From Lachnospiraceae bacterium UBA4338 (GTDB lineage Bacteria; Bacillota; Clostridia; Lachnospirales; Lachnospiraceae), in assembly GCA_002393735.1 (NCBI GenBank), contig DGTK01000013.1, positions 142,215 to 206,214 on the forward strand: a stretch of 64,000 bases of DNA, in the 5' to 3' direction. The notes beneath the pieces were generated by a model. That model was given only the letters and a program-made list of their open reading frames with translations, ran no database searches and had not been told where the DNA came from. The translations under genes and the position numbers were made by a program. Below, in pieces: positions 1 to 7,737 of this stretch (its first letter is position 1; every line of letters begins with the position of its first letter).

Positions 1-871
1 AGGCATCTTCAACAGCCTCAGCCATATCACATCTTGCAAGGTCATTAACCACAACCTTCGGGCATCCCTTGGATTTAAGCATATCTGCAAGTTTCTCAAC
101 TGCTGCCTTTGTATTGCCATAAACTGAAGTATAGGCAATTACAATACCTTCAGTCTCCTGCTGATATGTTGACCATGTCTGATAAAGACCTAAATAATAT
201 CCAAGATTCTCAGATAAAACCGGACCATGAAGAGGACATATAATCTGAATATCCAGATTGGCAGCTTTCTTAAGCACTGCCTGCACCTGAGCACCGTATT
301 TACCAACAATTCCGAAATAATATCTTCTTGCTTCGCATGCCCAGTCTTCTTCCACATCAAGTGCGCCGAACTTACCGAAACCATCGGCAGAGAAAAGCAC
401 CTTATCCTTTGAATCATATGTCATAATAACTTCCGGCCAGTGCACCATAGGAGCTGCAACAAAGTTAAGTGTATGGCTTCCAAGTTCCAGTGTAGAGCCT
501 TCCGCAACAACTACCTGCTTTTCCTCGAAATCAGTTCCGAAGAACTGCTTCATCATGACAAAAGCCTTGGCAGAAGAAACAATCTTCGCCTCAGGATAAG
601 TCTTAACGAAATTCATTATATTGGCAGAGTGATCCGGTTCCATATGCTGAACCACAAGATAATCCGGCTTTCTTCCATTTAAAGCCTTATCCAGATTATC
701 CAGCCACTCATGTGTAAAATTCTTATCAACGGTATCCATGACAGCGATTCTGTCATCAACGATTACATATGAATTATATGCCATGCCATTAGGCACATCA
801 TACTGCCCTTCGAATAAATCGATTTTATGATCATTAACACCAACATACAAAATATCATTTGAAACAAACAT
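1..871 (-). CDS. FprA-family flavodiiron protein, C-terminus cut by window edge
   Basis: Flavodiiron proteins reduce O2 to water (or NO to N2O) in the cytoplasm of anaerobes, using electrons from rubredoxin or a similar donor. The first 250 residues are the metallo-beta-lactamase-like di-iron domain, with the iron-ligand motif HMEPDHS near residue 80 and a later HWPE and CPLHGP. A flavodoxin domain begins near residue 250 (IVIAYTSVYGNTKAAVE) and runs off the window after about 290 codons. The ATG at 871 is preceded by AGGAGG seven bases upstream. No rubredoxin domain is visible, but the C-terminus lies outside the window, so a flavorubredoxin-type fusion cannot be excluded. The gene has its own promoter and looks monocistronic at its 5' end. 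An oxygen-detoxification role is inferred from the family. Confidence 0.93.
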   Translation of the reverse strand, partial: MFVSNDILYVGVNDHKIDLFEGQYDVPNGMAYNSYVIVDDRIAVMDTVDKNFTHEWLDNLDKALNGRKPDYLVVQHMEPDHSANIMNFVKTYPEAKIVSSAKAFVMMKQFFGTDFEEKQVVVAEGSTLELGSHTLNFVAAPMVHWPEVIMTYDSKDKVLFSADGFGKFGALDVEEDWACEARRYYFGIVGKYGAQVQAVLKKAANLDIQIICPLHGPVLSENLGYYLGLYQTWSTYQQETEGIVIAYTSVYGNTKAAVEKLADMLKSKGCPKVVVNDLARCDMAEAVEDA

Positions 872-915
872 ACCATACCCTCCTGATTAAAATGTAACCC
901 ATAACGTCTGCATTA

Positions 916-945
916 ATTTTACCACAAATACTTTTTTACTGTCTA
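916..945 (-). promoter_or_regulatory. Putative promoter of the flavodiiron gene
   Basis: A TAGACA box (940-945) and a TAAAAT box (916-921) are separated by 18 bp. A TG dinucleotide sits one base upstream of the -10 box, giving an extended -10. The element overlaps the stop codon of the upstream gene. It is assigned from consensus similarity only. Confidence 0.5.
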
Positions 946-1722
946 TTCCCCATAAAATTTCCTAACCTCATCCCTGTAACCATAGGACTTTCTTCGGTAC
1001 ATGCTGACACCTTCAATCGTTTCGCTAAAGTCCTCGAAGCCAAGGAACAAAGTCCTTTTGCCATTGTTATCGGCATCAGCACGCATTGCAGTGTGAGTTT
1101 CCGGGGTAATTCCCACAACTGACGCCGGGAATACCAGCCTGTCTTCAGCCCACAACTTATGGAAAGTATAATGCTTTTGAACTATCTCAGCCGAAACCTT
1201 ATATAAAGTTAATTTTTCTCCCTTTAAATCATAATTATCATTAATGAGATTATAAACATAACTTAAATAATTATTATCTATATCCTTCTTAAAGACCATA
1301 AAAGCGCCATTATGATACCACTCATCCAGCAGGTTTTCGTCCTTAAGTTTAGTGATATCCACGCGCTCATAAGCTTTGGGAACATTCAAATAATATCTTT
1401 CTTTCTTAAAAGGATCATAAACCCTGCCAATTATATTTATTGGTTTACTGTCTATAAGATTAAATAACAGGGAAATATTAAGAAACCAGACGAAAATCCC
1501 GCCGGTTATAAGAACTATATGTGCCCATATTCCTGCACCATTTGATTTAAGAACCTTTACAAGAAACATCCCCGGCAGCAGTGGCCAGCAAATCCAGAGC
1601 ATAAGAATAATCAAGGCAACAATGGCAACGAGCGCTTCAACTAAATGAGCCCCTTTTTTATACTCAAAAATTGTATACTCATAATATTCCAGCGACTCTT
1701 GTGTTTTATCAGTTTTACTCAT
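943..1722 (-). CDS. Membrane protein of unknown function in a GGDEF operon
   Basis: I do not recognise a family for this 259-residue protein. Two hydrophobic segments, at about residues 28-55 and 65-92, form a membrane hairpin. They are followed by a soluble C-terminal region of about 160 residues that contains many Tyr, Asp and Lys. The start codon directly abuts the TAA of the upstream GGDEF gene with no intervening base, so translation is probably coupled and the two proteins are likely to act together. There is no signal peptide, known catalytic motif or repeat. As the last gene of a three-gene run with two diguanylate cyclases, it may be an accessory or partner membrane protein; that is inference from position only. 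Confidence 0.7.
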   Translation of the reverse strand: MSKTDKTQESLEYYEYTIFEYKKGAHLVEALVAIVALIILMLWICWPLLPGMFLVKVLKSNGAGIWAHIVLITGGIFVWFLNISLLFNLIDSKPINIIGRVYDPFKKERYYLNVPKAYERVDITKLKDENLLDEWYHNGAFMVFKKDIDNNYLSYVYNLINDNYDLKGEKLTLYKVSAEIVQKHYTFHKLWAEDRLVFPASVVGITPETHTAMRADADNNGKRTLFLGFEDFSETIEGVSMYRRKSYGYRDEVRKFYGE

Positions 1723-3237
1723 TTAGTCTTTTCTTCTTTCGATGCCTCTTTCCTTATAATACTTCGCTTTTTCCTTATACATATCGGCATCTGCAATACG
1801 TTCAAGTTCATCTACTGTGGAACCCGGCTTATCTTTATATGCTGCATATCCTACGGAAAGTGAGATTTCTTCACAGTATACTCCGTGCCATTCCTTCGTC
1901 TTATCAATAATGGAAGCACGTAAGTTTTCAGGATCATCTATGTGAAGAATTGCCATGAATTCGTCACCGCCTGTTCTGTAGACTTTACCCTTCTTACCCA
2001 CAGACAAAGCCAGGCAGTCAGCCGCACCCTTTATAAGTTCATCACCAGCAGCATGACCTTTGGTATCATTAACTGTTTTAAGTCCATTAACATCAACTGA
2101 AAAAATCACCAGATTCTCACTAAGTTCGCCTTTTCTGAACTCCTTCAAATCCTCGTCATAACATCTTCTGTTAAAAAGTCTTGTCATCTCATCAGTCATT
2201 GAGATTCTGATTAAGTGTTCTTCTCTTCTCTTTTCCTCATCAACATTTCGTGTCGTATATATAATTATGTTTGGTATACCATCTACCGTTGAATCCACAG
2301 TAATATACTGGGCACGGAACCATCCCGAAACCACATCAATAAAATCCGCACTTATAAGTTTCTTGCCGGACAGTCTTGATCTGACTGTTTTAATATTTGT
2401 AAAATCAAGGAATCTGTCAACCTGATCCGGCATAACCTGATTCTTGATTTTCTGAGCCATAATGGTATGAGTCTGGTTATACATATCGATTCCATGTTTT
2501 TTCTGCTCGGAATCGCGCAGTGACATTTCAGTATTATCCATAAAATTAATCAGGTTAACATTATCGTAAATTTCAGCCATGGAATCGAGAATGCCCATTT
2601 TCTCTTCCACGTCTTTTTCCTGAACTTTAATTTTTTCATACTGGATAAAGAGATTCTTGAAATAATCCAGAATCAGTTTGCCGATAATAAAGCCTGAAAC
2701 AAACATAATTATGGACTCAATGGTAAAGCCTCCTATTTCATCGAAGAAATATGACAAAGCACTGTCATACTGATTACTTCTGAAAGATGCCTCATATGGG
2801 GATACTACCCAGCTTCCTATGAGCATCAGCACATAATTAAGGGCTGCCGCATAAAAATAAAGATATTTCTCACAGAACAGCAAGCTTAAAAGCGGCACTA
2901 AAAACCATGTCAGATATATGCTTACATGAGCGCATTTCATGTACAGAATCAAAACATTAAGCGCTGTAAGCGCAAAAATACAGGTAATTATTTTGCTTGG
3001 GAATAATTTATATAAAAGAAAATGAATTGAAGACAAAACAATAACAACTACAGAAATCCATACGCAGGTCATATATGAAATATCCACGAAGATTCCACCC
3101 TTTATACCTGCTGCGATAGCCGGACCCGTAAGCACAAAAAACCAGAGTACCCTGTTCAGGTACTTATTGATTTTGATACGGTTTTTAGTAAGGAAATCTT
3201 CATAATCCGTATTGAAATTTTCGTCACTGATATTCAT
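1723..3237 (-). CDS. Membrane-bound GGDEF diguanylate cyclase
   Basis: Predicted diguanylate cyclase making cyclic-di-GMP from two GTP at the inner face of the membrane. The first 200 residues hold about six hydrophobic helices. A linker (residues about 205-330) with a helical segment and a possible degenerate PAS-like sensor follows, and the C-terminus is a GGDEF domain with the intact signature RTGGDEF near residue 420. No RxxD inhibitory site was obvious five residues before the signature. I chose the ATG at 3237, which follows a GGGGG ribosome site by five bases; an ATG four codons upstream (3249) contains that site and is less likely. The gene is 28 bp downstream of a second GGDEF gene and is fused without a gap to the next membrane gene, so the three form one operon. 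Confidence 0.9.
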   Translation of the reverse strand: MNISDENFNTDYEDFLTKNRIKINKYLNRVLWFFVLTGPAIAAGIKGGIFVDISYMTCVWISVVVIVLSSIHFLLYKLFPSKIITCIFALTALNVLILYMKCAHVSIYLTWFLVPLLSLLFCEKYLYFYAAALNYVLMLIGSWVVSPYEASFRSNQYDSALSYFFDEIGGFTIESIIMFVSGFIIGKLILDYFKNLFIQYEKIKVQEKDVEEKMGILDSMAEIYDNVNLINFMDNTEMSLRDSEQKKHGIDMYNQTHTIMAQKIKNQVMPDQVDRFLDFTNIKTVRSRLSGKKLISADFIDVVSGWFRAQYITVDSTVDGIPNIIIYTTRNVDEEKRREEHLIRISMTDEMTRLFNRRCYDEDLKEFRKGELSENLVIFSVDVNGLKTVNDTKGHAAGDELIKGAADCLALSVGKKGKVYRTGGDEFMAILHIDDPENLRASIIDKTKEWHGVYCEEISLSVGYAAYKDKPGSTVDELERIADADMYKEKAKYYKERGIERRKD

Positions 3238-3265
3238 AAAAACCCCCATTAATGAAAGTCATACG

Positions 3266-4435
3266 TTAGTGTATAACTATTTCCTTAAGTTCCATCTTAC
3301 GGTCGTACATCTTCTTATCTGCACGTTTAAATACATCATCATAGCAAAGATCTTTATCTATATCAAAATCATCATATCCACAGGATATAACAACCTTACC
3401 ATCCATGAGATTCTCTTCAACTTCCCTGTCAAAAGTCTCCACCAGAAGTTTTCTGTATCTGAAGTCGTCTTCCTCTAAGATTGCAACGAACTCATCGCCG
3501 CCAATACGATATACAGGACTGTGTTTGAATCTCTGGCATATCATATTGCTTGCACTCTTGATATATTCATCTCCGGCATCATGGCCGTAATTGTCATTTA
3601 CAAACTTAAGATTATTAACGTCAAAAACTGCCACACTGTACTTGGCAAGTTTCTTTTCTGCCATTCTTTTTTCAATATTCTTAACTGCTTCAAGATAAGC
3701 AAGTTTATTCTTTACACCTGTAAGCGGGTCTCTGTATGCAGCGCTCTGAACCACACCAACCTCATGTGAAATCTCAACAATCTTATCATTATATATGAAA
3801 GAATGAAGCATACAGCTTGTAAGCAAGCATCCAATTGCGTAGAAAGGCATCAGTGGGAAAAGAGCCTGAAGTGTAATAAACAATGTCATTATCAGGGCTG
3901 ATGCACCTACTGCGCGGTGATGTGACTTGGAATTATCCTTGGTTCTGACTGCAACCACAATGGCATAAACGGAAATCAGAGCATAAAAGACTGCCTGAGT
4001 ACAAAGAACGATATATCTGATTTTCGCCGGATAATACACTCCTTTTGAAACGGTAAACATTATCGGCTTAAAAATATTAATTATCAGAACAATCACCTGT
4101 AAAATGAATAAAATCAGGCCACTCCAGTCAACGATTCTGCTGAAAATATTATCCTTTTTAAGGTAAGACGCAAGGAACTTGGACCAGGTCCAGACAGTAC
4201 CCGCCATTACAAAGAAGAATAACATTGTGGAAATATAAATCAGGAAGTTCACATGAGTTTCGTACATGCATCCCCAAATGGCATCTACAAGGAAATAAAC
4301 CATTACACACCACAGGAATCCTGCATATCTTTTTTCTTCGTCATTATATGGTTTTTCAGGCTTTATTCTTAAGAATTCACGATTGATAATCAGGTGAACA
4401 AATATAGCCAGTATTCCTATACTCGAATAATACAT
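3266..4435 (-). CDS. Membrane-bound GGDEF diguanylate cyclase, first gene of operon
   Basis: This 389-residue protein has about seven hydrophobic helices in the first 215 residues, a short linker, and a C-terminal GGDEF domain with signature RIGGDEF near residue 313. It also has the upstream DPLTGVKNK and the substrate-pocket FDVNNLKFVND. It is predicted to synthesise cyclic-di-GMP; the seven-helix N-terminus is a likely signal-input module of unknown ligand. AGGGGA lies eight bases before the ATG. The gene heads a three-gene operon and is transcribed divergently from the large orphan gene that begins at 4628. It and its downstream neighbour are not close copies: the membrane parts and linkers differ, so they probably sense different cues. 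Confidence 0.9.
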   Translation of the reverse strand: MYYSSIGILAIFVHLIINREFLRIKPEKPYNDEEKRYAGFLWCVMVYFLVDAIWGCMYETHVNFLIYISTMLFFFVMAGTVWTWSKFLASYLKKDNIFSRIVDWSGLILFILQVIVLIINIFKPIMFTVSKGVYYPAKIRYIVLCTQAVFYALISVYAIVVAVRTKDNSKSHHRAVGASALIMTLFITLQALFPLMPFYAIGCLLTSCMLHSFIYNDKIVEISHEVGVVQSAAYRDPLTGVKNKLAYLEAVKNIEKRMAEKKLAKYSVAVFDVNNLKFVNDNYGHDAGDEYIKSASNMICQRFKHSPVYRIGGDEFVAILEEDDFRYRKLLVETFDREVEENLMDGKVVISCGYDDFDIDKDLCYDDVFKRADKKMYDRKMELKEIVIH

Positions 4436-4475
4436 AAAAAAATCCCCTGTTTATTATTTAACAAACTTAAGTCAT

Positions 4476-4484
4476 ATTATAACA
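4476..4484 (-). promoter_or_regulatory. Extended -10 element for the GGDEF operon
   Basis: A consensus TATAAT (4476-4481) is preceded by TG with one intervening base. No good -35 box is seen, which fits an extended -10 promoter. It lies about 40 bp before the first GGDEF gene. Confidence 0.4.
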
Positions 4485-4550
4485 CAATATATACAAATAT
4501 GCTTTATATTCTTGTAATTAATTCCCAAAATTTTATTAAAAAATAATTAA

Positions 4551-4607
4551 TTTGTTGCGGTTTTGTTATATAATGTAAATTATGATTTGTGCGTAACAGT
4601 TAAAAGG
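4551..4607 (+). promoter_or_regulatory. Upstream region of the large orphan gene, with motifs shared with the second family member
   Basis: TTTGTTGC (4551-4558) is followed after 10 bp by TATAAT (4569-4574) and then by TAACAGTTAAAAGG (4594-4607). The same arrangement, TTTGTTGC, 11 bp, TATTAT and then TAACAGTAAAAAGG, precedes the related large gene at 36351-38732. The TTTGTTGC box is too close to the -10 to be an ordinary -35, so it may be an activator site or part of an unusual promoter. Confidence 0.45.
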
Positions 4608-4627
4608 CTTAAATGGAGGTAAATAGT

Positions 4628-7600
4628 ATGCCCTACAAAAATCCTAATAATGCAACAGAATTCCAGAATCTTTTAAAAGTAGAATCCACTAATGAAAATG
4701 CGAAAAAGATTGGCAAAATGTTCGGTTTTATTGATGTAAGAACAAATCACGATATTGCTGCTATTATTTCACAAAATGGTGCTTTAGATGATGCGTTTGA
4801 AAAAGCTGGTTTTCACCGTAATGGAGATAACAGGCAGTACAGCGTATTTTTAACATGGCTCATGGGTGCCAAAGGACTGTCTATAGAACAAGCCATGAAT
4901 CTGGGGCCTGAGAATGCGAATTTTCAGAACTATGTCAATGATTTTACAAGATTCTTGGTAGATCATCCTGTAAAAGGCGTTTCAACAGAAGATTCAAGAA
5001 AAAATACCAAGGCATGGACAGATCTTTACCTTAAATGTGCCAAGAAGATAAATGATTTCAAATTCCCGGATATTGATTATTCCGATCCTGAACAGGTAGC
5101 ACAGCACAGCGATATACTTGGATTTATATCTTATATTCAGATTGATATGACTCAGGAATTCGAAATGCTGACTAGAGACGAAAGAAAGGCATATGCTGAA
5201 GAAGCCGCAGGTGGGCCACAGCAGCTCAGAGAGGGTATAGCACCTTGGTACGCTCTCGAGACTATTGCATTAAATCTCAAGAACTCATATACCCCTGAGA
5301 AATTCAACTCAAACGTTATAGATAATATGAAACATAATAAATTCGGCAATCTTTTACCAATAATCAATTCAAGACTTGGCCTTAAAGAATTCGGTAAGAG
5401 ATTTGCCGGCAAGACATTAAAAGAGTATTCAAATGAAGCATTAAAAACCAATCAGAATAAAGAATTATATAAAGCACATCTTACCGCAACTCAGGCACGC
5501 CTAAGCAAGTCACCGTACAAAAAAGAAGAAATGCTTGATTATCTTTTTGGGTATTCCAAGGATATTGAAAAGACTTATGAGTCAACCTATGCCAGGGCTA
5601 TTGATGAAGCTCGAGAATACGTAAATTCAGGTGAAATCCAGGCTGGTGCCAAAGAACTTCAGCGTCAGGTTCATATGTATTCCGAACAGATTAGATCTAA
5701 CCCTGAAACAAATATGATTGCATATGTTTTTGGAGATCTTAATGATCCAAAACCTGAAGAAATGCTTAAAACTCTTAAGTCAGATGAGTGCAAAGATTTG
5801 AACCATCTCCTGGTTGACGGTTTTGAAAAACTTACAAATTACTCAATTGTATCAGTTGACTTTATGAAGGCAGCAGGTATTAAAGACCCATTATCAATAA
5901 TTAAGATTAATGGTAAGACTGCCGATGAATTATGGGGTTCTAAATATTCCAAACTATCTCAGGAAGATAAGAATTATCTTCTAAAGGCTGAAATTGTAAG
6001 AGAAATGATTTATGGTAATTCCAAGATTACCGTTGATGTTTATGCCATTGATAAAAATGATCAGATTGTTCAGACTAAGCCATATACTCTGGCTGAATCT
6101 AACCAGGGCATAGTACAGACCTTTCCATTCTTCAGAGCTGTTAATAACCTTCATGAGAGACTTGATACAGAACTTAAAACATTACTGGCAACCCAGGATG
6201 ATCCTGAAAAGAATATTGTAAAGGGTAAAGGAACAGAAGGTTCAGATGAATACAGAGCCATGATTGAAGTTTTAAAAGAATGTGTAGAATGCACTGATTT
6301 AACAAAGAATACAGGTGGCATGAAGGAACTTGGAGAAGCTATGAATAAACTGAAGAAAGCTTCTGCTAAATATTATAAATCCCATACCAGTTCATTATTT
6401 AAAGGATATACCAAAAACAAAGGTAAGGTCAGAGTTAATTCAGCCAACACTTTCAAAGGCGATTTCTTAAGTACAGAATATGGTATGTTGAAGGAATTAT
6501 ATGCTTTAACCGATATCGAACCAAGCGAATTAATGCACCGTCCATTTGAAAATACTAAATTTAAGGAAAATTTCGAACATATGCAGGAAATGTGCAAGTC
6601 AAGAGGTACTACTCTGGACATGGACCGCGTCAATGCGCCGAACCATTTGGCTGATAAGATTTTTGAATTTTCTGACAGAAAGAAAACGCTTAGATATGAA
6701 GTCCTGGAAGCTTCTAAAGGTCTTAGAACTCAGACCGAGAAAGCAACAAAAGTCATTAACAACATGGATATGTGGAAAGGCAAGGATGCCATTGGTTATG
6801 CCAAGAAGATTGTAAAAGATGAATTCTTTAAATTAATTAAGAATGCCTCAGCCAAATCAGATATCACTCTGGATGAATTAGAAAGTACCATTATGGATGA
6901 GAGTTTCGCTGAAAAGTTCCATGCTAAGGTAGATGCTGTTCTTAATGACCAGAAGTTCTTAAGTCTTCTGGAGAAAGATCCTGCAACCTGCATAGCAAAA
7001 TATAAAGCCATTCAGAAAACCAGAAACGAAAGCTATCATAATTTCATGAAGGAAAATAGTGAAGCTTATAACACCCTTTCTTTAAAATATGCTGATCCTA
7101 CAGTATGCGAATTCAAGTGGACACAAGCTGAAAAGCAGTTATCAGACTGGCAGAAACAAATGAACCTTGAGGAAGATAACATTACAAGCATCAGAGCCTA
7201 TGCCATGGATGAAGAAAACAAAAACTGCTTTGAAGCAAAGAATGTTAAAGAGGGCACTGATCTTAGTAACAATCCTGAGTTATCAGATAAGGTTAATAAA
7301 TTAAACTATATCAAAGATACTCTCTCCGATATCATTACTCTTAGCATTATGAAGGATGATATTAACAAGGCCAAAGACAAGACTGAGGCCGGTATGATGA
7401 AGGCCATTAATCCTAAGGAATTCAACGAAACAAAGAAACTCGTTAAGAAGAGTATTGAAGCAGATAAGGTGCTGTTTTCCAGAGATTCCAATACCTTTGC
7501 AACATATTTAACAATGGGGTTTGAAAGTCTTAAAGATGGTGCCAAGAAGTTTGTAGAAGCCGAAAAAGCCAAGGAAGCCAACAAAGGAAAGAAAATGGAC

Positions 7601-7642
7601 GAACCAAAGAAAGGTGCAGCTCCTAAGGCTCAAAACAAGTAA
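4628..7642 (+). CDS. Large cytosolic orphan protein, lysine-rich tail
   Basis: I do not recognise this protein of about 1004 residues. It has no signal peptide or membrane helix, is rich in Lys, Glu, Asn and Asp, and reads as mostly alpha-helical. The last 25 residues are a flexible basic tail ending GKKMDEPKKGAAPKAQNK. Residues about 537-610 (starting GSDEYRAMIEVLKE) resemble a segment of the 793-residue protein at 36351-38732 (starting GSTQFNEMRDALKE), so the two appear to belong to one family. The ATG at 4628 has GGAGG eight bases upstream; an ATG five codons earlier contains that site. It is the only long plus-strand gene in the first 63 kb and is monocistronic, ending in a bidirectional terminator. 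The function is unknown. A structural, scaffold or effector-like role would be speculation. Confidence 0.85.
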   Translation: MPYKNPNNATEFQNLLKVESTNENAKKIGKMFGFIDVRTNHDIAAIISQNGALDDAFEKAGFHRNGDNRQYSVFLTWLMGAKGLSIEQAMNLGPENANFQNYVNDFTRFLVDHPVKGVSTEDSRKNTKAWTDLYLKCAKKINDFKFPDIDYSDPEQVAQHSDILGFISYIQIDMTQEFEMLTRDERKAYAEEAAGGPQQLREGIAPWYALETIALNLKNSYTPEKFNSNVIDNMKHNKFGNLLPIINSRLGLKEFGKRFAGKTLKEYSNEALKTNQNKELYKAHLTATQARLSKSPYKKEEMLDYLFGYSKDIEKTYESTYARAIDEAREYVNSGEIQAGAKELQRQVHMYSEQIRSNPETNMIAYVFGDLNDPKPEEMLKTLKSDECKDLNHLLVDGFEKLTNYSIVSVDFMKAAGIKDPLSIIKINGKTADELWGSKYSKLSQEDKNYLLKAEIVREMIYGNSKITVDVYAIDKNDQIVQTKPYTLAESNQGIVQTFPFFRAVNNLHERLDTELKTLLATQDDPEKNIVKGKGTEGSDEYRAMIEVLKECVECTDLTKNTGGMKELGEAMNKLKKASAKYYKSHTSSLFKGYTKNKGKVRVNSANTFKGDFLSTEYGMLKELYALTDIEPSELMHRPFENTKFKENFEHMQEMCKSRGTTLDMDRVNAPNHLADKIFEFSDRKKTLRYEVLEASKGLRTQTEKATKVINNMDMWKGKDAIGYAKKIVKDEFFKLIKNASAKSDITLDELESTIMDESFAEKFHAKVDAVLNDQKFLSLLEKDPATCIAKYKAIQKTRNESYHNFMKENSEAYNTLSLKYADPTVCEFKWTQAEKQLSDWQKQMNLEEDNITSIRAYAMDEENKNCFEAKNVKEGTDLSNNPELSDKVNKLNYIKDTLSDIITLSIMKDDINKAKDKTEAGMMKAINPKEFNETKKLVKKSIEADKVLFSRDSNTFATYLTMGFESLKDGAKKFVEAEKAKEANKGKKMDEPKKGAAPKAQNK

Positions 7643-7672
7643 TTAGAAATACTCAGTATTAACCACTTATAA

Positions 7673-7713
7673 AAATAAGCCTGAATGAGATATATTCCCA
7701 TTCAGGCTTATTT
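7673..7713. terminator. Bidirectional intrinsic terminator between convergent genes
   Basis: A perfect 15-bp inverted repeat (AAATAAGCCTGAATG and its complement) has an 11-base loop and A/T-rich flanks on both sides. It sits between the stop codons of the convergent large orphan gene and the HD-GYP gene and can serve both. Confidence 0.85.
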
Positions 7714-7737
7714 ATATTTACTAATTTTTTATTTAAA

